DNA of 64,000 bases from Durio zibethinus (lineage: Eukaryota > Streptophyta > Magnoliopsida > Malvales > Malvaceae). The position numbers and the translations under genes were made by a program. Shown here one piece after another: positions 1-10,503 of the stretch (its first letter is position 1; each line of letters opens with the position of its first letter). The notes under the pieces were generated by a model. It was not told where the DNA came from. It was given only the letters and a program-made list of their open reading frames with translations, and searched no databases. The DNA is taken from positions 7,006,001-7,070,000 of the forward strand of contig NW_019168048.1 in assembly GCF_002303985.1 (NCBI RefSeq), given 5' to 3'.

Positions 1-295
1 GCTCATTAATATGCTCATACATTTTTGCTATGACAAAATGGGAGAGAAATATCATATGGACAAATTTGCTTGTGCTTGACATGCATATGTTTGATTGTGC
101 TTATTTGATATATTTAACTAACATATGTTTGTTGAGTTGTGTTAGATTAAGATGCATAAATTTATGGGGAGTTTTGCCATGTATTGCTTAAGGGGGAGTT
201 TTTCAAAATGCTTTTCAAAATCTTAAATGTTTCAAAGAAAGTTTTTCATCAAGCAATTTTATCTTTAAGTTTTGTCATATAAAAAAGGAGGAGAT
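1..295 (+). mobile_element. 3' internal end of a Copia-like LTR retrotransposon (partial)
   Basis: This stretch is nearly identical to 26881-27174, the last internal bases of the complete element at 21256-28754. It ends in a purine-rich polypurine tract (about 282-295, AAAAAAGGAGGAGAT) directly before an LTR that begins TGTTAG. It is therefore the tail of a second family member whose 5' part lies upstream of the window. No coding capacity is visible. Confidence 0.9.
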
Positions 296-1966
296 TGTTA
301 GCCTTGAATTGATCCTTATTTTGAAATGACAAAACATTAAGCTAAATAAGCTTGATCAAGATTTTGAAAAAGATTTATTTAGTACATGTTCTTAAGTTTA
401 TATTTTGGTACTAAATAAATAATATGATTTTTAAAGCTTAAACAAACCTTTCTTTATTTTCATATTTCTCAAACCAAATATATCTTTAAAGATTATTTAT
501 TTGAGATTAAATGAAAGTCCAATTGTTGTTTTAAAGTGAATTTATTCATTTTGGACTTAATACAATTTTAATAATATTGGTTTTGAGAAATAGATTATCT
601 TAAGAAAGTTGTTTTACAATAACAAAGTTTTCCAACATTGAACTTGTTTTATTTTTCTGTATTAATTCACATAGTTATAATATTTAAATTTTATATGGTT
701 GGCAAGCTCTTTAAGTCTACTTTCTAATGGATCAAACAAAATTAAAATCTAAATTTTCTAAGAAAGATTTTGAATTTTTAATAGACACTCTGCAATTGTC
801 AAAAAAATTACACAATGGATAATTTTAAAAATTCACTATAATTTGCACTCGATGAATTAGGTGATGAATTTTGATAGAAAGTACTTTAAGTCTAGTTTCT
901 AAATCTTCAAACGGTTTGTAATTTGGATTTGTATAACTCAAGATATGATCAAATTAGTAAGTAGAGTACAAAATAGGAGACTACCAACTAGCATAGATAG
1001 GATCGATCCCCTCTAGAAAGGATCAATTACTTTTTCAAACAGAATGCTTTCAAGACTAAAAATTCAGAAAAGGGATTGATGGAGGGATCGATCACCCCAT
1101 TAACCAATCAATCCCTTACAAAAATGGATCGATCGGTTAGGCTGTTTTCAAGTGAAAAATGGTTCAAAACATGAACCCCTCAAACAAGAGATCGATTGGT
1201 TCTGGGTGCAAGCACACCAATGGCTACTTTTTCATGATTTCAACTGGAATTTCTTCACTCCAAGTTTCCCCAACGGCTACTTCTTCAATTTTTTTATAAA
1301 TTGGGCACTCCAATACACCAAGAAGATTGATGAATCAAGAGAGCAAGAGTCAATAAGTCAAATTTTCATTCTCTCAAAGAATCAAGAGTTTTTGAAGCTT
1401 CAAAGTCCATATCTTTTTATTTATTGTATCCAAATTATATTTGTTGTTCATTCATTATTTTTTTATACTTAAACTTAGCAAACACTTAGTCTTAGAGAGG
1501 TTGTTCAATTGTTTGCAAAATTATCTTTGATATACAAGCGTGGAAGAGAATAAGAGGTGAGGTATCCTCTTGATATTGTAAGGGTAGAGGTTGCTATATA
1601 AGCCTTGAGAAAAAAATAGAGATTTAGTAGAAGATAGGCTTGTATCTTGTAAAAATTTTCTTCAATTAGTGGATTGAAGCCTTGGTGTGGACAACCAAGA
1701 GAGAGGACATAGGTGCCTTGTGGAAAAGGACAGAACCTTTATAAATCATTGTGTTTGATTTCTCTATCCCTATCTTTTTACAATTTATTGTTGTTTATAT
1801 TTGATTTTAGGTTTATTAATTGTTATTGTTAGTATTATATTTTCATCAAAAGTGCTTATTGTTTTAATTTCCATTCAATTATATTAAAATCATTTTTTTG
1901 GGAAGAATTTGGAGAAATCCAATTCACCCCCAATCTTGGATCACCATCTCACCTATAAAGTTAACA
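296..1966 (+). repeat. 3' LTR of the upstream Copia-like element
   Basis: The LTR runs from TGTTAGCCTTGAATTGA to an imperfect end, GTTAACA, where the other copies end GCTAACA. It matches the LTRs at 21256-22743 and 27175-28754 along its length. At 1671 bp it is the longest of the three, because the segment around 1000-1210 carries extra GGATCGAT-type motifs. A TATA box (1295-1301) is followed by the conserved TTGGGCACTCCAA segment. The 106-codon frame at 1152-1472 lies in this LTR, opens on GTG, and is not a gene. The five bases after the LTR, TTATA (1967-1971), would be the right copy of the target duplication. Confidence 0.9.
1295..1301 (+). promoter_or_regulatory. LTR TATA box (copy 1)
   Basis: TATAAAT stands just before TTGGGCACTCCAA. 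The same box and context recur at 22094-22100 and 28083-28089, so it is the likely core promoter of the retroelement. Confidence 0.6.
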
Positions 1967-2129
1967 TTATAGGATGCAAAAATAAGAATAATAATTTCAC
2001 AATAAAAACATTTTTCATAAATAATTTTTGAAAATAATTTTAAATATAAATAAGAACATACCATCAAAATAATATATACTTAATTGCTATCGTTCTTTGA
2101 ACAGTTGACGCGAGAGTACTAATACCTTC
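1967..2129. other. Degenerate LTR-derived DNA before a MITE
   Basis: This is AT-rich sequence without a frame. The last 20 bases (GAGTACTAATACCTTC) match the Gypsy LTR segment seen at 38565 and 39470. The part before that is not recognised. Confidence 0.45.
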
Positions 2130-2580
2130 TAGGAGTGAGAAAAAATTAAAAAATTAAAAAATCAATTCGAAATCATAGTGCTCGATTCAGATCAAGTTTG
2201 GATATTAAATATATATATATATATATATATTAAGTTCAAATTGAATTTCGGAACGAGAGGTGAAAAATAAAAAAAAAATCAATCGAACCAAGTTATATAT
2301 TTTTCTTAGTTTTTATATATTTTTTAAATTTTTATAAAATAAAAATAATAATTTTATATCAAAATCTACTTAAGCATATTAAAATTTTATATTAAAATAA
2401 TATATAAAAATTGAAAAATTAAAAACTGATACAACGAACTGAATTGAATAGATAAAATTTGGTTTGGATCGAATGAATGATCGATTTAGATTTAAATCGG
2501 ATTTTAAAATTTCACAATATTATGTAATATTTAAAAAATTCAAGCTAAATCCGATCCAAACCGAACCTCTATCACCTCTA
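2130..2580. mobile_element. hAT-type MITE with 8-bp target duplication
   Basis: The ends are TAGGAGTGA and TCACCTCTA, imperfect inverted repeats of the TAGRGGTG type common in plant hAT MITEs. The flanks are ATACCTTC (2122-2129) and ATACTTTC (2581-2588), an 8-bp duplication with one mismatch. An inner inverted repeat pairs TTTGGTTTGGATCG near 2458 with CGATCCAAACCGAA near 2562. A (TA)n run lies at about 2208-2230. The element is 451 bp with no transposase. The DNA on either side joins into one Gypsy LTR fragment, so the MITE inserted into an older LTR. Confidence 0.75.
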
Positions 2581-2770
2581 ATACTTTCATCTCTTACACG
2601 TAATCGTAATTACAAATCTAATTTTGATTTCGTAAATCAAAACATTTTCTTGTAAATCTTAATTTTAAGATTTTTATCGAAAGATGTTTTAGTTGATCAA
2701 TTACACCCATTAAAAAAAAATTTTGAAGGCGACTTTGTAAATTTTTATCAAGTGTAGTGATCGAATCTCT
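2581..2770 (+). repeat. Fragment of Gypsy LTR (U5-side), + orientation
   Basis: The order of segments (CTTACACGTAATCGTAATTAC, a TTTCGTAAATC run, GTTGATCAATTACACCCATT, GAAGGCGACTTTG) parallels 38565-38745 and the reverse complement of 33300-33480. It is a decayed relic of the same LTR family as the large minus-strand Gypsy element. Confidence 0.6.
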
Positions 2771-3131
2771 AAATGAAAAATTATTATGACAAAAATAAAA
2801 AATAAAAAGTCAAGATACAAGGAACAAAGCCAACCATCAAATGTGACAAATAATATACCCCTTTACTATTTTATAAAAATTAAAATATAACTTAAAAACG
2901 GCTGTCAAACTTAAAACTTATAAAAACTTGAGAAAATAAGACTACTTAGTGTATCATTCTTATAATTTCTACTAACCTCATTAGTGAATTTAAGAATTTT
3001 ACAAACAATAAATGAGATAATTTATATATATATATATGTGTGTGTGTGTGTATGTTTTTTTTTTTTTTTATAAGAATAAAGTTCTACAATCGCTTCAGTC
3101 AAATTAAAGTTTCTATAATTTTAAACCTAAG

Positions 3132-3165
<34 letters not shown>

Positions 3166-3573
3166 TTCATTATTAGCACTACTTAACATTTCTTGTTTAG
3201 TGCCTTTAACATAACAAATATTTATTTTTCAGATCTCTCATTGGATATTTAGTTAGCGTTTGTTTGTAAACCATACTCCTTCGAATTAGTATTGATTAGT
3301 GCGAATATTAAATAATGTGAAAATTAATTCATTTTTTCATGTAAATATATTAAGTACCATGTTTGGTGTCTTATACCAACGTTTTTGTCTTAGTTATTTC
3401 AGATTAAAAAAAAAAAGGAAGAAAGGAAATGGGTTGATAAATGTAAACGGCCCAAATCCAATTAATAGAATTTCGCCCCACCTGCCGTTGTAGACTTGGT
3501 CTTCTAAAAGAAAATTCATAAGAAAAATCATAATAAATAGAAGAAAAAGAGTGAAGCCAGCTTTAAACAAGTG
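2771..3573. other. Upstream region of LSM12-like gene
   Basis: This is non-coding DNA with two compound (TA)n(TG)n microsatellites (about 3022-3052 and 3132-3165). A GGCCCAAAT motif (3449-3457, site-II/UP1 type) lies 120 bp before the start codon and is common near plant housekeeping and growth genes. No clear TATA box was found. The 5' UTR is probably purine-rich, around 3500-3573. Confidence 0.5.
3449..3457 (+). promoter_or_regulatory. Site-II/UP1-like GGCCCA motif
   Basis: GGCCCAAAT lies about 120 bp upstream of the LSM12-like start. Motifs of this kind bind TCP-type factors in many plant ribosomal and RNA-processing gene promoters. The assignment rests on position and sequence only. Confidence 0.35.
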
Positions 3574-5599
3574 ATGGAAGGTGAGGAATTCGCAGTGGGT
3601 TGCTTCCTTTCAATCAAGACAACTTTGGGTGACGAATTCGAAGCCCAAATCATCAGTTTCGACACCCTTTCCAACATCCTCGTACTTAAAGAGAAATCAG
3701 GTCCCAGATGGAACATTCGGCTGCTGAAGGCTAATTACATTAAGGAGTTCTCTTTATTGCGTCAAGGTGAAGATCCACTTGATGTCAACAAATGTTTTTT
3801 AGACCTTACTAGTCTTCAAGCAAGGGAAGAATCTGCTCTTAGGTAATTGATTTTATAATTAATTTCTCTAAAAAAAGGATATCTAGGATTTTTGTCTTAT
3901 TGAATTTCGTTGAGGTGATAGTTTTTTTCTTTTTTTTAAGTTTTTTTTTTTTTGCTTGCAGGCAAGCAGATGCCGATTCTGAGAGGTTTGGAGTTGGTGT
4001 TACCAGTGAGGCACAGATTCTTTTTGATGCTTTGTCTAAAACGTATGTTCATTTCTTCTTTTCTTTCCCCAGTAATCAGTAATTGTATTATCTTATCTAT
4101 GTCTAGGTTTTGAATTTAAGAGCAAACTCGCCTACTTTGGCGAAACTTTTAAGGGATTATTGTTTTTATTATAGTTTTTTTTTTTTTTCATAAGTATGCG
4201 GATAGGAAATTGACTCTACTGTCTTGGGAATGTATCTTACATTTTTTGAACATCTTGAAAGCATAACACTGGCTACTTGTTAGGGATAAAGGTTATCCTG
4301 TTAAAGATGAAGGTTGTAAAAAATGAGCGGGGAGACGGAAAAATGGTCAAATTTGTGGGACAGGAGTGTAGAAAGAGAACCAATTTCGAGTGAGAATAAA
4401 AGCAAGATGAAGGCTTTTTAATGCAGGATGTTAGAACTTATTATGTGATAATCTGCCATAGTATTCACTTGCATAAACGATAAATGTTATTCTGACAGAA
4501 AGTATTGTGTTAAGTACCTTGAAGAAGAGATGAATGCTAATAGATTATGATGTAGTGACTTCACAGTTCATTACTGTAACTAGAGAGGGATTTTGTATTT
4601 GACATCTAAATGCATAAAGGAAACAGCAATAGTTAAATAAGGCTTTGTACTTTTAGGGTTTTAGTAATGTTTTGAATGTTATTAAGATGCCTCTAGTTGA
4701 TGAATAACTAAGATTGTACTAAAATTATTATAATTGTTTAGTGCAACTTAGCTAAGTTGGGGCCATTGTTATTATTGCTTAGGTAAAGGGAAGACATTTT
4801 CAAATGGCTTTTGTTGTAAATAGGAAAAAAGAAAATAAAGGAAGAAAGTGAAAAACAAAAGGGGGACAGGGCTGGGATTGTTGGGGGAGGGTTGGGGAGG
4901 AAGGCATAAGAGAGAAATAGAGGAGGAATTGGGAGCCTGGGGTAGGTGAAGAGCATCAGGATGCATGAATAGGTTTTGAGATCTTGTCATAATCACAATG
5001 CATGAAATTGACTAACCCAAAAGCCAACCTTTGATAATTACAAAACCGTCAGTATATCTAATTCTAAATGAGCGAGGATTGTGTAAGATCTGCTTTTGTT
5101 CTTTTTTTTTTCCTCAATAATGAGTCAATGACCTGGGTTTAGAGGTATCTGATTTTTCCCCCTTTCATTCTCCCAAAATTACTGCAGTTAAGATTCGTTC
5201 TGGATCTTTGCTTATGGACTGAATATCTGGGGGACTAATTTTTGTTTCTATGGGCTTCCTTGAAGTTTGTTAGGGTATTGCTCAGAACAATTATGTTGAA
5301 ACCTTACAATTTTTACATTAACACCAATGCATATGATCAGGCTTCCTGTGCATTGGGACAAAACTGTCATTGTTGTAATGAATGACGTGCGTGTAAGCAG
5401 TCCATATCTTCCCGAGTCTGTTAGTGGAGGAACTCCTGCAGCCAACGAACGGGTGAAGAAAGTGGTAATACGCTCAAAAGGATCTCGCATGTCTTTTTTT
5501 TCTGATAATATGATTATTATAACATTTATTTATGTTAATTTTCTTTTTCAGCTGGAGTTTGAAAGGAAGAGGATGCAAACTTGTGGTACTAGTCTGTGA
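3574..5599 (+). CDS. LSM12: LSM12-like protein (LSM domain plus anticodon-binding-like domain)
   Basis: There are four exons: 3574-3842, 3962-4042, 5341-5464 and 5552-5599. All introns are GT-AG and the joined frame gives 173 aa. The chosen start is the first ATG, in GTGATGGAAGG, giving MEGEEFAVG. Residues about 1-75 fit the LSM fold of LSM12 (GCFLSIKTTLGDEFEAQIIS, then LVLKEKSG). Residues about 90-165 fit the AD (anticodon-binding-like) domain, with ALSKTLPVHWDKTVIVV and the conserved GGTPAANERVKKVLEFERKR near the C terminus. LSM12 proteins are RNA-associated; the animal and yeast members bind ataxin-2-type partners in cytoplasmic mRNP control. The plant role is inferred by family only. The last exon holds 15 codons and ends shortly after the AD domain, so the length is near the usual 170-190 aa. 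Intron 2 (4043-5340) is the longest. Confidence 0.93.
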
Positions 5600-6276
5600 T
5601 GAACTCACATTTGAGTTGTACAAAGGTTGGAGAACCCAAAAAAGTGCTATGATTGGTATATTATGGTAGTTATCTGACCTCACATTTTCAAATTTTATTT
5701 GAAAGAATTTAAACAAATACCTGATACTGATTTGTTTGTTCTGATATCATGCTACCTCTACCTTTTTTAGATTGGCTTGTTGGTAATGAAGCCAGTACAA
5801 AGAGAGGCAAGTTGGTTATTCTTTGGATTTATTGGCAAGTTTGCTTATAATCTATCCATACTTTCTTTTTTTTTCGTTTCTACCCATTGTGAAGATGAAT
5901 GCTACAGGAAGGAAGATGAAAGTGGTACGGCGAAAGGAGATAAAAATGAATGCTACAAGGAATGAGATAAAAAAATAGTACGGAGTAAACTGATAAGTGG
6001 TGAAATAGTTTATTTTCTTATGACTGTAATAATTCAGTGGATTGATACAGTTGATTCGATTCTGAAAATTTCTCCTGAATTTGATTTGGTCAATGAATGT
6101 CGATAATTTAAATCCAATTCAAATTAATTCGTATATGGAATGATGCACGATTGATTGGATTTTAAATTTAATATTTTATCCTCAAACTTTGATTCTATAA
6201 TTTCTCTTTATGAGAGCATTTTCAGTAAACGCATGGGCCCTCATGGATATGATAGAGAATCTCCAATAAGTCATAC
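5600..6276. other. 3' UTR and downstream spacer of the LSM12-like gene
   Basis: No coding frame is supported. The first 300-400 bases are the likely 3' UTR. At about 5886-5963 two imperfect direct repeats occur around GAATGCTACARGGAA. The rest is AT-rich unique DNA. Confidence 0.45.
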
Positions 6277-6625
6277 AAAGGTTAAAAGTAAAAAGTTTCG
6301 GAATTATAATTAAAAAATATTTAATTTTTTATTTTTTATTGTAGTCAGTTAATTTCTTGAATATTTATTTATATTTAATTAATTTTTTATTTGGATGAAA
6401 AAATTAATATCATTAATTTTTTTAATTAAAATAAAATTTTATATGATATTAATAAAATATATAAAAATGTCACATTATGTAATTAATGAATATAAAAATA
6501 AAATAATAAAAAATAATTTTTCTTTTTTTTTTGACAGTTTTTTTAAGTGTTCAATTATTATGGTTTGAAAATTATTTGAATTAAATATTTTATTGAATTA
6601 TAATTTCAGAGTATTTTTAACCTTT
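6277..6625. mobile_element. MITE-like inverted-repeat element
   Basis: The left end AAAGGTTAAAAG, followed by AATTATAATTAAAAAATATT, is mirrored at the right end as its reverse complement, ending TTTTTAACCTTT. Arms of roughly 50 bp pair with a few mismatches around an AT-rich core. There is no transposase frame. No clean target duplication could be read, so the superfamily is unassigned. Confidence 0.55.
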
Positions 6626-9600
6626 CAATCTCATTCTAACAGCTAAACAGGGGAAACACCTTCACGTTGCATGCCAGGGTTCTTGGATGTTAGAAACAAG
6701 ACTTGTCATTAACGGCAACCATGACCATTCGTAAACCAACCAATTTGCTTTTAATAGCTTTGATTCATATTGCATAAACATATACAAATCTGAAGACAAC
6801 TTTCTTTAATCAAATCTGAAAGATAAACAACACTTCAAACTGTCAATTGGAGCTATGATCATTAGTCAGAATGTAGACTTCACTCTGAAGGATGGAACCA
6901 ACCTATTTACTTGCATCATTAGGTCATAGAAAGTAGTTAGATTTCGACCCCAATTGTAATATGACCATTTTTTAAAATAAAAATATTGAGAAAAGCATAA
7001 AAATTTTATATTTTTTTGTGGAAATAAAATACTACTCTATGTAGTAATATTCTATTATAACATTTTTTAAATTTTCTTTTAATTCAAGATTAAAAAGAAA
7101 TACTCCTATATTATTCATCTAAACATACCATTAATCATAACTAATGACTTCTTATTAAAAGAAAATCATCAACAGCAACTCATAATAATGATATATAAAG
7201 AATTATCATATAATGGTGAAAATTTTAAACTCTACAAACAAAGTTACAATATCAAAACATGTTTTTATTAGGTATATTATGAAATTAATAAATTATTATA
7301 ATAATTAAATAAATACATAGCATTAGTTTGATCTGGCTTTTCGAGTTTAAAAACTCTACTGTTGGTGTACAAAATAATAATCTAATAATGCTAAATTTAT
7401 TTTTTTCTTTTAACATTAAAAAATGAAAACCATAAATAAATTTTTTAAAAGTTTTACTATAAAATGTATTAAAATCAATGAATTTTCTTAAACTCTGAAA
7501 ATCAAACAAAGATAAATTCATTAGAGACAAAGAAGAAGGTTCTAGAATTTTGAGGTTTTAAATTCAAATCTAATTGTATGTGAGTTGGGTTATTTAATTA
7601 TATTATAATTTATTAGTTGATTATTTAACACTTATAATTTGATTATAATATAATAATTAATTTTTTAATAAATATTATACTTAATTATTAGTGTAATTTC
7701 AAAAAGGAAATTACCCATTTATTTTGTATTCCTATATTGCAAGTATAAAATAGGGGGTACTTTTGTAATCCAAATTGAAGAACAATAATGGTCAAATAAG
7801 TAGCCTATAGAGAACATTAATATGATCTATTGACTAGGGAGGTATGATTGCATTTGCATTCTTCTTCATCTGCTTCTTTTTGTTATGCTTCTTTTTGGAG
7901 ATTAATGAGTGAATTTGTTTCTTTTCAACGAATTAAAGAAGCTTCGGTCATTTATAGGTTTTATTTATAACTAGAAATTACTAGAAGTGAATAAACCATT
8001 AACTAAATCCTTAGAAATGAACAAAGAAACAAAAATACTCAAATGGGGATTGAAAAGGGGAAAACGTGTATTGTCATGAAGGGTGTTTTTTGGCATTTGA
8101 TTCAGTTGGGCGGGACAGGTAGGAGAGGGGAAAGATTAAGAACGACCTTGTATTTCTCCAATTCCCACTTTCTTTATCTAAAGTTGGTCAATTTGTTTAT
8201 TTATTATTGGTTCATGAGTCTTTTAACTATTTGAGTACGGTTTGCGTCTCGGAGAAGGTGATGGGGGGCAGGGGAATAAAAGCTTTTTGATGTCTTTCTC
8301 AAGTGTTGAGTAGGGATACGCAGCAAATAGCAAGTGGCGAGCAACTGAAGCACACGGCATAAACATCGCAATCAATGAAGCCAAAACCAATCAAATCCCA
8401 TCAAGAGATACGCACTGTTGTTTTAAGTAAAATTAAATTATTGTTCTTTACTCCATTATTTCAATGATTATGCTCAGAATTTGATAGTGGTAATTACTTT
8501 GATAGATCCCTCTTCCCCACACACAAAAATCCCAAAATATTTGTGGGTCTCAGCCCTTTCTCAATGCAATGCCATGAGAAAACGCCTATTCTGTTCATCA
8601 ATTGTTGGTTCTCATCTTTGGGATCTTGCTCTTGCTCTTGCATTGCATTTTTTTGTTCAATACTGATAAATGATGTTTGTTAGTTGATTTGCACTTCCTT
8701 GTTTTCCTTGGTGGTGGTTCCATTGCCATGGCCCAAAAATTAGTCATCAGAAAAGAAATTGGGAGGAAATATACCCATGTTTAGATGTAAACTATGAAAA
8801 CCTTTCATGTGATTGCAATTATTTAGCTATGACTAGTGTTATATATTTTCGATTACTAGCACTATTGTAGTTCAATTGTCTGATTGCCTAACCCATCACA
8901 TCTTTGATTTTGGGTTCATCTGTTTATACATTTTTTTAATATTTTATAGAATGTATCATGTATTTATAATACTTTTATAGTAAATCATATTATATTAAAT
9001 ACCCCTTGAAGTTTAGAGTATCAATTGGTGTCAGATGTCAGAGTATCTCTGTCATGCTGCAAAACAATTTCTAAAGAGTTTTTAATAAAAAAGAGAAGAT
9101 ATATGAATGGGCGACCACCACACATAGGCTGCCAAAAAAGTAGTACGCAGCAAAAGAATTGACAGCTCAAACTTCAAAATATTTTCCAAGTATTTATTAA
9201 ATTTAAACGCCTGTGAAACTAGCAAATAATAACAGGAGTGACTCAGGTAAAAAGGAGATTAAACGCCATTCCCAGAAGATAATAAATAGTGGCAAGCATA
9301 TGATGAAGTACTGAAAAATGGTGTCAAACAAAACTCGTCCATGCAGGCAATGTAAGCAACAGCTAAGTCCCAGCCAAGGCAGCTAAGTGTCATGTAACAA
9401 TCTCTGTTGCAAAATGACGCGCATTGAGACAGGGCGGGGTTTTTTTTGAGTGTTTAACAATACCCAAAAAGAAAAGGACTGTCAGAATTCAGCACCTTCA
9501 GAGAAAAACACTGCAACCAAATTAACACTAATAATAATATAATAATTAAAAAAACCTTCTCCAATCACCCATAGGCCATAGCTATATTCAGAGCAAAACT

Positions 9601-9860
9601 GTTACAACTGGAGAGGGTGCAAAAAGCATGACACATGCCAGCCTTGAGTTTCTTCATTGATGTGAGAAAAGAGAGTTGTTCTTCTTTACTGGTCAGAAGA
9701 GCTTTATTCATTTTGATTTTCTTCGAATTAAAACTACTTTTCTTTTCTTTTGTTTGCTGTAATTAGCGGAAAAATTAATAATGACTTTGTTAAAGGTGAC
9801 GGTGGAGATGCTTTTATCAGGCACTACAAGGCTTTATCTTTACGTGATTGAAGAAAAAGA
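6626..9860. other. Intergenic region between LSM12-like and NAT6-like genes
   Basis: No frame with homology or usable length is present. About 6950-7700 is very AT-rich; 7840-8660 and 9050-9700 have near-average composition and could hold the distal promoter of the downstream transporter. Short frames such as 8043-8234 and 8481-8666 lack family features and were not accepted. Confidence 0.5.
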
Positions 9861-9863
9861 GAC

Positions 9864-9872
9864 TGTATATAG
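9864..9872 (+). promoter_or_regulatory. Candidate TATA box of the NAT6-like gene
   Basis: TGTATATAG lies 640 bp before the start codon, followed by a pyrimidine-rich stretch (about 9965-10035) typical of plant transcription starts. If this box is used, the 5' leader is long and may contain an intron. A start nearer 10,300 is also possible. Confidence 0.3.
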
Positions 9873-10503
9873 ACCCATGATAAAAAAAATTAAAATAAAT
9901 GTTAGAAAATAAAAAAGAAATCAATGCAAAGAGAGATTCCTTTGGATTACACACCAGAGGAATTTTTCTCCTTTTTTCCTCCTCACACTTCATCGTTCTC
10001 ACCGTCTCTCACTCTCTTTATGATTCTCTTTCCCCAAGTAGGTCTCGTTTCATCGGTGTAAAAACAATACCTTTGGCCTAAGCTTACCCCCCCCCCCCCC
10101 CCCAATTGAATACTTAATTACTTCTGGCATTTCTTTTTTGTGTTATGACGCCTTTTTTTTTCAGAGAAAAGAGTGGTAGACTTCTTTCACTGTTAATGCT
10201 TATCTTCTCGTAACTCCTTTTTCTTGTTCTTTTTCTCTGTCATTTCAGTGTGGTTTGACACCACCTTTCTTGGTTTCTCACAGTTAATACAACTTCCAAA
10301 GCAGGGGATTTTAGCTTTTCACTTGGCTCTTTGCGGGATTTTGGTATCAGCTGGGTTTTACTTGTTTTTTGTGTTTTGTGGTTGGTTTTGAATGATTTTT
10401 ACTTTGGAATTACTTTTGGCGATTTGGGTCTTGTTTTTAGCGTGAGGGTTAGATAAAGTTTTGGTTTTTATAGAAGGTTTGAAGTAGGGGAAAGAAAAGA
10501 AAA
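9873..10503 (+). other. Probable 5' leader and proximal promoter of the NAT6-like gene
   Basis: This pyrimidine-rich, non-coding stretch includes a run of 17 C (10087-10103). The region is rich in CTTTT and TTTCTC tracts, as is usual for plant 5' leaders. No open frame crosses into the coding exon. Confidence 0.4.

Noticed and set aside
1152..1472. 106-codon open frame
   Set aside because: It lies wholly inside a Copia LTR, begins with GTG, and is not kept open in the other two LTR copies.
9817..10081. Overlapping short frames on both strands before NAT6
   Set aside because: They sit in the promoter and leader and have no domain features.
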